Positions 1-7,908 of a DNA stretch of 34,868 bases are shown piece after piece. The notes under the pieces are model-generated. The model was given only the letters and a program-made list of their open reading frames with translations. It did not search any database and was not told the origin of the DNA. This stretch comes from a virus: IMG/VR virus record IMGVR_UViG_3300020437_000933, positions 1 to 34,868 of that record. One strand, written 5' to 3'. The first letter of the stretch is position 1, and the number at the start of each line of letters is the position of its first letter. The position numbers and the translations under genes are program-made.

Positions 1-21
1 TAGCAACAAGAGAGCTGTGAT

Positions 22-2754
22 ATGGCCAAAGAGTTTACGTTAAATAATTTTCACCCGCAGGCGTTTCTGCTTTTTGCCGATGCGACGCGCCAGGTGGTTT
101 TAAAAAAATCATCGATGAAATCTCGGCCGAATGAGCCTGGTATACACAAGGTTGTAGGAAATTATCGGCCCCACTCGGTTATGTCCAAGGTTTACAATGG
201 TAACACCCCTACAGGCGAAAAGAAAAATCTTATAAAAGCAAACTTTTTTAATCTTGAAACTTATAAGATTAGCGCACTAATACCAGAACTAAGGTTTTAT
301 AAGACTGACGGGAAAAAGTTTATTCCTTTTTATTTTCCTATATCCGCTATATCCGATGAAGCGGCATCAGCGTCTGGAAATTCTAGAACAAAGGGTTCTG
401 GAATAACTAGTTTTTCTGTTAAGTACGAAGGAACTGATCCATATACTGCTCCTAGATTTTTAACTGCGGACTTAAACTTGTATGTTGATAACATTGCAAA
501 CCTTTTTGATAACGTTGAGGGTTATGCGCCGTTAGCAGATCTTTTTACCATATCTATAGCAAAAAGCGCTCTAAAGCAAGAGATTAATGGTGCCACTGTG
601 ACAAGTGGAGATTTAATTAGACCAATAGAGGTAGCAGCAACACTCGGATATGTCATACCGGATTATAAGTCAGATATCTTTACACCAGATGAAATAAAAG
701 AGATCAAATCTTCTAACATTTCATTGAGAATGAACGTTGTAACTCATAATATTGAAGTGGGACAGGACGGGACAGCTAATATTTCGGTTAGTTACACAGC
801 TAGGATAGACAATACGGCGAGAGATAGAATATTTAGTTCTGTAGATAATCCGGTAGATGTACTAAAAAGAGCAGACATTAGACAGCTTTTCTTGCCAGAA
901 GAAAAAGACATTAGCTCCACAGACAAATCCCGCACTCAGAAAGGTCCGGCCACAACAAGAAAGAGCCAAATAGACAAAGCTATAGAGCTGAGAAAAATTT
1001 TAGAAACTTTAGAGAGAGATAACAGAATATATTCTATTGAAACAACTGAAGAATCCTTAAGAACTTATACACAAATTGGGGTACCTCCGGCCCAAAAAAC
1101 TAATAGAACACCGGCCGCCGAGCCACAAGAGGTGAACGCGAATAAGGCTCCAAAAACCCCGGAACCAAAAATATCTACGAAGAAAGCAAAGTCAGTTGAT
1201 CAAATAATAGAAGACCTTGACTTATCTAAAAGAAGAGTGTATTATGTTACTTTCGGTGATTTGCTTGAGGCTTTTTTTGTAAAAACATTAGGCGGCCTTT
1301 TAGCGGCAGGAAATCTCTTAGATATGTCAGGAAGAATAGATCCAGATATAGCTGAGAAGGATGACGAATCAATTAAAGCTATAGCCAAGATACTTAATCG
1401 TAGCACAAGTGACATGATTTATCTAGCAGAGTTGGCCAAGAAAACTCCCAAAGAGAAAGAAAAAATAAAAGAAGTCATCCTATCAGCAACTAAGAAGCTT
1501 TCAAGCTTTAGGATTTTGTTAGCAGACATTGAATACAAATACTTTACGGAGTTTGAAGAAGAAGACGCAGTGAGAAGAGTTAATTTGGCTGACGTTCCGA
1601 TTGCACTAGAAACGTATCAAGAGTTTATGTTTGATAAAGTTGTAAATTCATACAGAAATACGTATACAATACCTCAATTTTTGAATGATTGTGTAAATTC
1701 TCTATTACCAAGAGTATTCGGAGAAAACTGGTCTAATTCTGGTATTGCTGCTAAAGTTATAAGTGCACCCCCAAAGTTTACCTCTACTACACACACTGCT
1801 CCGCAATTAAAGAAGTCTTTACAGAGAGAGTTGATTTTAAATCCGGAAGATGTACCAGCAGCTCAAAAGACATTTCGGCCTGCAAGTATAGAAGATGAAG
1901 CAGATTACTTTGTTATATATCAGTCTCTAGACAGAGAGCTTGCTGCAGACAGAGCAGGGGACAGGAGAGAAGATTCTAGAGATGGTATTTACCATTTTCT
2001 ACTAGGCAAAAATCGTGGCCTAATAAAATCAATATCATTTTCAAGGTTCGATGTGCCTTATGCACAAGAGCAATTAATGACTAATCAGGTAGGCCTTTAT
2101 GATGAGTTGAAAATGCCGTACCAAGCGAGTGTGACTATGGTTGGTAACAACCTGTTTATTCCAGGAAGTCAGATATATATAAACCCAAGCAATATTGGCT
2201 TAGGTTCACCAACAGATACAAACTCTCCAGCATTTAAAATTGGCTTAGGTGGGTATTATACAGTATTGGGAGTCTCAACCACTTTTACCGGTGATAGTCT
2301 AGAGACCAGTTTAGAGTGTAGTTTTGGTTCGCGAGCTAAAAATGATACTTCGTTAACCCCTAGTGGAGATGTAAAGCAAAGACTTCTTGGTCAAATTAAG
2401 TCTTCTGGCCCATCTGGCGACTCAGAACCGCAAGAGATACCCGAGCTAAATACAAATTTGGTGGAGGTATCTCAGGATCACTATTATGCAGAGCTGAAAG
2501 GTTTAAAAGACGAAACAACAGGTCAGCCAATCTTAGATGACAAGATGTCGAAGCAAATTTCTAATGATTATATTTTAAGAAGAGAAATGAGCACTGTAAC
2601 GATTCCGGGTGTAGCCCGCAAAGAATTTAACAGGACTACCGGTGCAGTACGCTATAGCTTAGACAGAGGAGAAACAATTGAGATTGATGATTCTCGACCA
2701 ACCACCCAGTCTGTGTCTGTTGTGAGGACGCGCAGGAGGAGTCAGAATGGCTGA
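22..2754 (+). CDS. Large phage structural protein, probably tail/baseplate
   Basis: This 910-residue protein has no motif I can name with certainty. Residues about 1-300 look beta-rich. Residues about 300-410 form a Lys/Glu/Pro/Thr-rich linker, followed by a helical segment with many Glu, Lys and Leu (about 410-560). The C-terminal part (about 660-800) is rich in Gly, Ser and Asn and contains a stretch around IPGSQIYINPSNIGLG, a composition common in phage tail-hub and baseplate proteins. There is no signal peptide or membrane helix. AAGAGAG at about 8-14 precedes the ATG. It overlaps the next gene by 8 bases, so the two are probably translationally coupled. A virion role is inferred from size, composition and position beside another structural-looking gene; the exact component is unknown. 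Confidence 0.6.
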   Translation: MAKEFTLNNFHPQAFLLFADATRQVVLKKSSMKSRPNEPGIHKVVGNYRPHSVMSKVYNGNTPTGEKKNLIKANFFNLETYKISALIPELRFYKTDGKKFIPFYFPISAISDEAASASGNSRTKGSGITSFSVKYEGTDPYTAPRFLTADLNLYVDNIANLFDNVEGYAPLADLFTISIAKSALKQEINGATVTSGDLIRPIEVAATLGYVIPDYKSDIFTPDEIKEIKSSNISLRMNVVTHNIEVGQDGTANISVSYTARIDNTARDRIFSSVDNPVDVLKRADIRQLFLPEEKDISSTDKSRTQKGPATTRKSQIDKAIELRKILETLERDNRIYSIETTEESLRTYTQIGVPPAQKTNRTPAAEPQEVNANKAPKTPEPKISTKKAKSVDQIIEDLDLSKRRVYYVTFGDLLEAFFVKTLGGLLAAGNLLDMSGRIDPDIAEKDDESIKAIAKILNRSTSDMIYLAELAKKTPKEKEKIKEVILSATKKLSSFRILLADIEYKYFTEFEEEDAVRRVNLADVPIALETYQEFMFDKVVNSYRNTYTIPQFLNDCVNSLLPRVFGENWSNSGIAAKVISAPPKFTSTTHTAPQLKKSLQRELILNPEDVPAAQKTFRPASIEDEADYFVIYQSLDRELAADRAGDRREDSRDGIYHFLLGKNRGLIKSISFSRFDVPYAQEQLMTNQVGLYDELKMPYQASVTMVGNNLFIPGSQIYINPSNIGLGSPTDTNSPAFKIGLGGYYTVLGVSTTFTGDSLETSLECSFGSRAKNDTSLTPSGDVKQRLLGQIKSSGPSGDSEPQEIPELNTNLVEVSQDHYYAELKGLKDETTGQPILDDKMSKQISNDYILRREMSTVTIPGVARKEFNRTTGAVRYSLDRGETIEIDDSRPTTQSVSVVRTRRRSQNG

Positions 2755-3955
2755 AACAATCAACTTTCGTGGTGGCACGACAGAAAATTTGCGAACCGAA
2801 ATAGAAGAAAGAGAGAAATATAGAAACCAAGTAGATTTTAGTGGTATGATAGATACACTTTATGAAGATTTTTCATATGGCTTTGTCAACCAAAAGCATG
2901 AACCCGTGTACATAGTTGATGATCCAGAGGTTTTTCAAAATTTTCCGACGATAGCTAGTGATGTTAGATGCTTGGGCTTTGTTGCTGACGCATTTACTGC
3001 ACTTAGGGACGATTATGTTGCTAGAATCAACAATACAGACAGGGATTATCCAAAGTATTTGTCCGGCATGATTCCGGTTATTGGTTACGAATCATTTGAG
3101 AGATCTTTTTCTGGGTACACCACTTATATTAGCACTAAGTTTTCATCTCTACTTAAGGATGACCTGACGATAAACGATTTTTCTTGCTATTTGGACGCAC
3201 TTAAAAAACTTATGATTGAACAACTCCAGGACTTTCCCGTAACTAGAAGTGGGTTTGTGTTATCTAGGCATAACAGTCCTAGAAATTCCGGGTTAGTTAT
3301 AGAGTTAGCAGATTTGGACTATAATAGTGACTTTGAGAAGGGAGAGATACTTCAAAGTAAAGATTTCGACTGCTTTTTGGATTATACAAAGTCTCACGGG
3401 TTTCTAGTTGACAAATATGCCCCTTGGCGTCTGTATGCGGACTTAAAACACCCCACAATAAAGGCATTTTTGAGAAGAAGCTCGCAAAATTTTCAAAATA
3501 TTGTATTGACAGAAGGTCAAGTTCATGATATTATGGACTCAATATACAGAATTAGGTCGCATATGGATGATGTCTTCGATTTGCAGGATTTTGTATTAAA
3601 AGTCTATAATGATATAAAAAATGAGGTAGGATATTATATAATAAGAGAATACAGCCCTACAACGTCAGAAATCAGACAAGAAAATGTATTTCGACAAGAA
3701 GTAGAATTTCTGAATGCTGAACAATGGTTAGACCTTCTTTTATTTGTCAGAATGCTAGAGTTGGGCATCTATGATGAACAAGAGCACCAAAGAAAATTAA
3801 ACGAAGTGCTACAAAATTATAGAATCTATGGCTTAAATCAAGCACTAGAGAAAATAGGCAGCATAATGTCTTCTTATATAAAAGAGAACTATGAAAAAAA
3901 CAAACAAGATAATACAAACACTCGATATCGAAAAGAACTGCCTAGGTATTTATAG
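2747..3955 (+). CDS. Hypothetical protein, probable virion component
   Basis: This is a 402-residue soluble protein rich in Asp, Tyr and Phe, with predicted helices in its C-terminal half and no recognisable catalytic motif. A strong AGGAGGAG lies just upstream of the ATG at 2747, inside the end of the preceding gene, which it overlaps by 8 bases. That coupling suggests the two proteins are made together and belong to the same tail or baseplate module. Its last 65 bases are shared with the start of the polymerase gene downstream, and a consensus-like promoter (3506-3534) lies inside it. I do not recognise the family; the structural role comes from context only. Confidence 0.55.
   Translation: MAETINFRGGTTENLRTEIEEREKYRNQVDFSGMIDTLYEDFSYGFVNQKHEPVYIVDDPEVFQNFPTIASDVRCLGFVADAFTALRDDYVARINNTDRDYPKYLSGMIPVIGYESFERSFSGYTTYISTKFSSLLKDDLTINDFSCYLDALKKLMIEQLQDFPVTRSGFVLSRHNSPRNSGLVIELADLDYNSDFEKGEILQSKDFDCFLDYTKSHGFLVDKYAPWRLYADLKHPTIKAFLRRSSQNFQNIVLTEGQVHDIMDSIYRIRSHMDDVFDLQDFVLKVYNDIKNEVGYYIIREYSPTTSEIRQENVFRQEVEFLNAEQWLDLLLFVRMLELGIYDEQEHQRKLNEVLQNYRIYGLNQALEKIGSIMSSYIKENYEKNKQDNTNTRYRKELPRYL
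3506..3534 (+). promoter_or_regulatory. Intragenic sigma-70-like promoter ahead of the polymerase gene
   Basis: TTGACA (3506-3511), a 17-base spacer and TATTAT (3529-3534). It lies inside the 402-aa gene, about 350 bases before the family A polymerase gene. The same TTGACA-N17-TANTAT pattern recurs elsewhere in the window, which argues against chance. It could start a replication-module transcript independent of the structural genes. Activity is inferred. Confidence 0.45.
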
Positions 3956-5030
3956 TCAAAACAACTTTTACTTTCAAGATGTACAAGAAGGGCTAAAAAA
4001 TAGCAAACTGGCCTGGCGTCACTCTCCTCTGTTTGAAGATGATAAAGAATGGGAGTTCATATCTCTCTATTGCAAAGGTAGAAAGCTGTCAGATTTCTCT
4101 AGTGACCCGACTACCATAACTTCAGCCAATGAGTTACTGGAGGCACAAAAAACTGCAGCTTTAACAGCAAAGATAGACTTTTCAAGTCTTTGTTTTTATG
4201 ATTTACTGCCAGATCACTTACTAAAAAGATGGTTCAGCGCCCGCGAGGATGCTATGCAGCGCATTGTTGAAAGTGTAGAGAAGCCGAAAGACTATGACAT
4301 ACTACATAAAATTCACGTTGTTGTTACAGAGATCTGTAAGAGAAATATAAAAGTTGGAAATGTTAAGGAAAAAATTATATACGATATGTTTTCTTCAGCT
4401 ACTGGCCGTCTAGCTACTCTAAGGGGCTCGTATCCAATACTGAACATATCTAAAGAAGAAAGATCTGTCATAACACCAGAGAATGATTTATTTTTGGAGC
4501 TAGATTTAAACGGAGCAGAAATTAGAACATTGCTATCACTATCCGGTCAGCAGCAACCAAATTATGATATTCATGAATTTAATAGGGACAGGTGTTTTCC
4601 TGATCTCTCTAGAAAAGAAGTTAAATCTAAATTTTTTGCTTGGCTTTATAATCCAAACGCAGTAGACTATGAATTAGAGAAGATTTATAACAAAGATATT
4701 TATAAAGATTATTTTAAAAACAATAAAGTGTTAACACCATTTAATCGTGAGCTTGATGTTGATGAAAGAAAGGCGTTAAATTACTTGCTTCAATCTACAA
4801 CTTCTGATATAGTGCTAGAGAACACGTACAATATCATGAGAACTTTGAGAGGTAGAAGAAGTAAGGTTGCCTTTACGATGCATGATTCAGTGGTACTTGA
4901 TTTTGCCCGGGAAGATTATACTATGGTAAAGGACATAAAAGAGATTTTTGAAACAAATATGTTAGGAAATTTTGTTTCTACTGTTAGTATCGGCAAAAAT
5001 TTTGGAAACTTAAAGGAAATATCGGTTTGA
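3891..5030 (+). CDS. Compact family A DNA polymerase (polymerase domain only)
   Basis: The 379-residue product carries the family A (Pol I-like) polymerase motifs in order: TGRL (171-174); motif A with D205, E210 and R212 in LELDLNGAEIR; a DIH motif (226-228); an O-helix RxxxKxxxFxxxY pattern (R241, K245, F249, Y253); NYLLQSTTSD (297-306); and motif C MHDS (330-333, catalytic D332). Two changes from the usual form are visible: the Gly after the O-helix Tyr is Asn, and motif C ends HDS rather than HDE. The protein is much shorter than Klenow, with no room for the 3'-5' exonuclease domain and shortened spacing between motifs. The ATG is preceded by GAGA and overlaps the upstream gene by 65 bases; the next internal Met is residue 122, so this start is likely. 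Replication or repair of phage DNA is inferred; a full DnaE is encoded about 14 kb downstream. Confidence 0.85.
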   Translation: MKKTNKIIQTLDIEKNCLGIYSQNNFYFQDVQEGLKNSKLAWRHSPLFEDDKEWEFISLYCKGRKLSDFSSDPTTITSANELLEAQKTAALTAKIDFSSLCFYDLLPDHLLKRWFSAREDAMQRIVESVEKPKDYDILHKIHVVVTEICKRNIKVGNVKEKIIYDMFSSATGRLATLRGSYPILNISKEERSVITPENDLFLELDLNGAEIRTLLSLSGQQQPNYDIHEFNRDRCFPDLSRKEVKSKFFAWLYNPNAVDYELEKIYNKDIYKDYFKNNKVLTPFNRELDVDERKALNYLLQSTTSDIVLENTYNIMRTLRGRRSKVAFTMHDSVVLDFAREDYTMVKDIKEIFETNMLGNFVSTVSIGKNFGNLKEISV

Positions 5031-5872
5031 AAAATATTTTAGCCTTGGGCAACGCCGCATCAAAGATCGTCGATTCTTTAGTTGAGTATAAGAAATATAA
5101 AGTATACAAGGTAAACAATTCCGAAGAAAAGGATAAAAACACGTATAATATCCCAGAGTTAGAGTCGGCAGAAGATTATGAAAATCTAAACATATTGTCA
5201 AAAATAAAATTTTTACCTAAAATAAAAGAAGAAGTTACATTTTTTGTTTGTGGTGCCTCAAAGAGTAGTGCTTTATCTTTGAAGATACTCGAATCTCTCC
5301 ACAAGAGGAATATAAAAATAAGAGTAGTTTATTTCCACCCAGAAACAGAATTTCTTTCTGAAGAGCAGGTACTTCAAGAACGCGTTATAAGAAACGTACT
5401 ACAGGAATACACGAGATCAGGCTTGTTTCAGAACATAACACTGGTGTCGAATAAAACAATAGAGGGGCTATTAGGAGAAGTTAGCGTATTAGATTATTAT
5501 AAGCAGATTAACAAAGCATTCTGTGATACTTTTCATATGATTGAGACCTTCAAGAACACAAAGCCTGTAATGTCCACGTTTTCAAGGCTTAGGGAATCTT
5601 GTAGGATCAAGACTATTGGCGCAAGTACAATAAATTGTGAAGATAGGTTATTTTCCCCTTTCAAACAAGAAGTAGAAATGATATACTATTATGGTATCAA
5701 TGAAAACAAACTTCGCGAGCAAAGCGGACTGTTTAGAGAATTAACAAACAACATAAAGTCTAAAATAGACGACGAAAAAAAAGCATATTTTGGGATTTAC
5801 CCAACACAATACGAACACGATTACATTTACGTAGAGTATTTTTCTCCAAAAATACAGTTGACAGAACAATAA
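5027..5872 (+). CDS. Divergent tubulin/FtsZ-fold protein lacking the canonical GTP loop
   Basis: This 281-residue protein starts at a TTG that overlaps the upstream TGA (TTGA), with AAGGAA about 9 bases before it. Its layout parallels FtsZ and TubZ. A first strand and loop with helix (NILALGNAASKIVDSL, 3-18) is followed by a strand ending KVYKVNN (25-31). Next come a strand and loop where the signature GGGTGTG would be (VTFFVCGASKSSALSL, 70-85) and a strand IRVVYFHP (98-105). The T7-loop/central-helix region ends IKTIGAS...EDR (194-207), like FtsZ AMMGTG...GEDR. The C-terminal strand-helix-strand pattern (214-273) matches the FtsZ activation domain. The glycine signature is replaced by CGASKSS, so GTP binding is doubtful. 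Between a polymerase and an SSB gene, a role in positioning replicating DNA or a nucleus-like structure is conceivable but unproven. The fold assignment is my pattern match. Confidence 0.5.
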   Translation: MKNILALGNAASKIVDSLVEYKKYKVYKVNNSEEKDKNTYNIPELESAEDYENLNILSKIKFLPKIKEEVTFFVCGASKSSALSLKILESLHKRNIKIRVVYFHPETEFLSEEQVLQERVIRNVLQEYTRSGLFQNITLVSNKTIEGLLGEVSVLDYYKQINKAFCDTFHMIETFKNTKPVMSTFSRLRESCRIKTIGASTINCEDRLFSPFKQEVEMIYYYGINENKLREQSGLFRELTNNIKSKIDDEKKAYFGIYPTQYEHDYIYVEYFSPKIQLTEQ

Positions 5873-5886
5873 AAATATAGTAGTAT
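5858..5886 (+). promoter_or_regulatory. Sigma-70-like promoter for SSB/recombinase genes
   Basis: TTGACA (5858-5863), a 17-base spacer and TAGTAT (5881-5886). The -35 box overlaps the last codons of the FtsZ-like gene. The next gene is the single-stranded DNA-binding protein, whose start lies about 80 bases downstream, leaving a leader of roughly 70 nt that contains a hairpin. Confidence 0.65.
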
Positions 5887-5896
5887 TATAAAAGTT

Positions 5897-5936
5897 GGTC
5901 GGGATATTTGCCGACCTGCTATAGCCGAAGTGCAAA
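5897..5936 (+). promoter_or_regulatory. Leader hairpin, possible pseudoknot, upstream of the SSB gene
   Basis: GGTCGG (5897-5902) pairs with CCGACC (5911-5916) around an 8-base loop. TTTG at the end of the loop (5907-5910) could pair with CAAA (5933-5936), giving an H-type pseudoknot. An A-rich, apparently unstructured stretch follows up to the AGGAGGT at 5954-5960. T4 gene 32 mRNA is known to be autogenously repressed by gp32 binding from a leader pseudoknot, and the arrangement here is similar. There is no T-run directly after the stem, so it is not a terminator. Function is inferred. Confidence 0.4.
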
Positions 5937-5967
5937 AAAACAACCATTACCACAGGAGGTATTAAAT

Positions 5968-6726
5968 ATGGCACTTAATTTAGACGCAATGCAAGCAAAA
6001 CTTGATAAGCTCAATGGAAAAGGAGACGGATCAGGTAATAGAAATCTCTTCTGGCGACCAGAAGAGGGAGAAAGTAATATTCGGATTGTCTCGACCCCAG
6101 ATGGTGATCCGTTTAAGGAAAAGTTTTTCCATTATAATGTAGGGACATCAGGTTTTCTTTGCCCAAAGAGAAATTTTGGGGATGACTGTCCAGTATGTAA
6201 TTTCGCAAATCAACTTTGGAACGAAGGAACAGAGGAAAGCAAGCGACAAGCAAAAGACTTGTTTGCAAAGCAGCGATTCTTTTCCCCGGTACTTGTTCGC
6301 GGTGAAGAACAGGAAGGTATTAAGGTTTGGGGCTACGGTAAGATGGCGTATGAAAAGCTTCTTACTATTGTTCTTGACCCAGATTATGGAGACATTACAG
6401 ACCCGGAGAATGGCAATGACTTGAAGCTTATGTACGGTAAGTTGCCAGGTGCAAGTTTTCCCCGGACGGATATTCGCCCTCGACCTCGTAAGACAATCTT
6501 GTGTGATGATGCCGTTGGTGGAGATGAACGCTGCGCAGAGTTACTGGAAACTATTCCAGACTTTGATCAAATCTTTGAAAGAAAAACAACTGAGGAGGTT
6601 CAAAGCGTACTTGATCAGTTTCTTAGCGCAGACTCAGGGAAAACCGAAGTTGAAAAATACGGAGGATCAAGCTCAACAGAAACAAGTGCCGTTGAATCAG
6701 CTTTTAACGATCTTTTAAATTCATAG
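5968..6726 (+). CDS. Single-stranded DNA-binding protein, T4 gp32-like
   Basis: The 252-residue product is taken from the ATG at 5968, which has an ideal AGGAGGT 7 bases upstream; an in-frame TTG 60 bases earlier lies in the leader hairpin and is rejected. A zinc-site pattern H55, C65, C74, C77 (FLCPKRNFGDDCPVCNF) matches the His-Cys-Cys-Cys site of gp32. The N-terminus (1-20) is a charged helix like the cooperative-binding region of gp32. The Ser/Thr/Glu-rich tail ends in AFNDLLNS, the sort of acidic, hydrophobic-tipped tail that SSBs use to recruit partners. It should coat single-stranded DNA during replication and recombination. The recombinase gene begins 8 bases after its stop, so the pair is likely co-transcribed, and the leader hairpin suggests autoregulation. 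Confidence 0.88.
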   Translation: MALNLDAMQAKLDKLNGKGDGSGNRNLFWRPEEGESNIRIVSTPDGDPFKEKFFHYNVGTSGFLCPKRNFGDDCPVCNFANQLWNEGTEESKRQAKDLFAKQRFFSPVLVRGEEQEGIKVWGYGKMAYEKLLTIVLDPDYGDITDPENGNDLKLMYGKLPGASFPRTDIRPRPRKTILCDDAVGGDERCAELLETIPDFDQIFERKTTEEVQSVLDQFLSADSGKTEVEKYGGSSSTETSAVESAFNDLLNS

Positions 6727-6734
6727 GATAAAGT

Positions 6735-7862
6735 ATGCCTAAAGTAACAAAATTAAAAAAAGGTGCTCTTGATATTTCCGCTATCAGGGGCATTATTAAT
6801 AAAAAAGCGGGTAGGGAAGTTGCTCACTCACTTCAAGATAACAACCCAACTGAAGTGACTGAGTGGATTCCAACCGGGTCAAGGTGGCTAGACTCAATTA
6901 TCTGTAAGGGTAAATTAGCAGGGGTTCCAGTTGGTAAAATCTCAGAGATTGCTGGACTGGAAGCAACTGGAAAGTCATTTATGGCAGCACAGATTGCTGG
7001 CAACGCTCAAAAAATGGGAATCGATGTCGTGTACTTCGATTCAGAGTCAGCACTTGACCCAAGCTTTCTAGAACGAGCAGGCTGTGATCTTGAGCGTCTT
7101 ATGTACGTTCAAGCGGAATCAGTCGAGTTTGTATTAGAAACAATTGAAGAGTTGTTAGGGACAGGGAACAAGTGGTTGTTTATTTGGGATTCCTTAGCCC
7201 TAACGCCTTCAATTTCAGATGTAGAGGGCGATTTTAACCCTCAATCATCAATGGCAGTAAAGCCAAGGATTTTGTCAAAGGGTATGGCTAAATTAACCAT
7301 TCCTATTGCCGACGCCAACGCAACGCTACTGGTCCTTAATCAGTTGAAGACTAACATGGCCGCGAGGACTCCAGCAGAAGCAATGACAACTCCTTACTTT
7401 ACTCCTGGTGGTAAAGCGATGTCTTATGCTTATTCACTTCGTGTCTGGCTAACGGCCAGAAAAGCAAAAGCATCTTTCATCACAGATGAGAATGGTTATC
7501 GTGTCGGCTCAGAAGTCAAAGTAAAGCTTGAAAAGTCTCGCTTTGGCACAGCTGGTCGAACCTGCAATTTTAAGATTCTTTGGGGCGACGAAGATATCGG
7601 TGTCCAAGATGAAGAAAGTTGGTTTGATGCTATTCAAGTATCTGAAAGACTCAAGCAGTCTGGAGCATGGTTTACTCTTGTTAAGAATGATGGCTCGGAA
7701 GAGAAGTTCCAACGCAAGATGTGGACAGAGAAACTCCAGAAGGAAGATTTCAGAGAAAGTGTCTTGACAATCATTGATGAAGATGTTATTATGAAGTTCA
7801 AGAATAGAGAAGGCAACGCACAGGACTTCTATGACACGGAGGAGACTCCGGAAGAGTCCTGA
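6735..7862 (+). CDS. RecA/UvsX-family recombinase
   Basis: The 375-residue protein has the RecA core: Walker A GLEATGKS (74-81), the catalytic Glu region YFDSESALDP (100-109), Walker B LFIWDSLA (148-155), the sensor loop LNQLKTN (201-207) and a TPGGKAMSYAYSLRVWL-like strand matching RecA TTGGNALKF. The C-terminal portion lacks the full bacterial RecA C-domain, as in phage UvsX proteins. It forms filaments on single-stranded DNA and drives strand exchange in phage recombination-dependent replication and repair. GGAT precedes the ATG. The gene follows the SSB gene directly and ends 9 bases before a strong terminator, so SSB and recombinase form one transcription unit. Whether it is closer to RecA or UvsX I cannot settle by eye. 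Confidence 0.9.
   Translation: MPKVTKLKKGALDISAIRGIINKKAGREVAHSLQDNNPTEVTEWIPTGSRWLDSIICKGKLAGVPVGKISEIAGLEATGKSFMAAQIAGNAQKMGIDVVYFDSESALDPSFLERAGCDLERLMYVQAESVEFVLETIEELLGTGNKWLFIWDSLALTPSISDVEGDFNPQSSMAVKPRILSKGMAKLTIPIADANATLLVLNQLKTNMAARTPAEAMTTPYFTPGGKAMSYAYSLRVWLTARKAKASFITDENGYRVGSEVKVKLEKSRFGTAGRTCNFKILWGDEDIGVQDEESWFDAIQVSERLKQSGAWFTLVKNDGSEEKFQRKMWTEKLQKEDFRESVLTIIDEDVIMKFKNREGNAQDFYDTEETPEES
7764..7792 (+). promoter_or_regulatory. Intragenic promoter candidate at the recombinase 3' end
   Basis: TTGACA (7764-7769), 17-base spacer, TATTAT (7787-7792), inside the recombinase gene and about 110 bases before the 5' nuclease start. A terminator at 7872-7898 lies between them, so transcripts from here would need read-through to reach the nuclease gene. 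Confidence 0.35.
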
Positions 7863-7871
7863 ACCACAACT

Positions 7872-7898
7872 GCCCGGCTCTAAGCCGGGCTTTTTTTT
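7872..7898 (+). terminator. Rho-independent terminator after the recombinase gene
   Basis: An 8-bp perfect stem, GCCCGGCT (7872-7879) and AGCCGGGC (7883-7890), with a 3-base loop is followed by eight T (7891-7898). This is a textbook intrinsic terminator closing the SSB-recombinase unit. It sits only 10 bases before the next start codon. Confidence 0.93.
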
Positions 7899-7908
7899 GG
7901 AGAGTAAA

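Noticed and set aside
1217-1245. TTGACT-N17-TATTAT inside the 910-aa gene as a promoter
   Set aside because: The -35 is imperfect and there is no gene start within 1.5 kb downstream for it to serve.
5908-5967. TTG start giving a 20-residue longer SSB
   Set aside because: It lies in the leader hairpin loop with no ribosome site; the ATG at 5968 has a perfect AGGAGGT.
7831-7908. Longer start for the 5' nuclease
   Set aside because: It would translate across the intrinsic terminator and adds 26 residues with no match to the family; ATG 7909 has its own GGAGAG.
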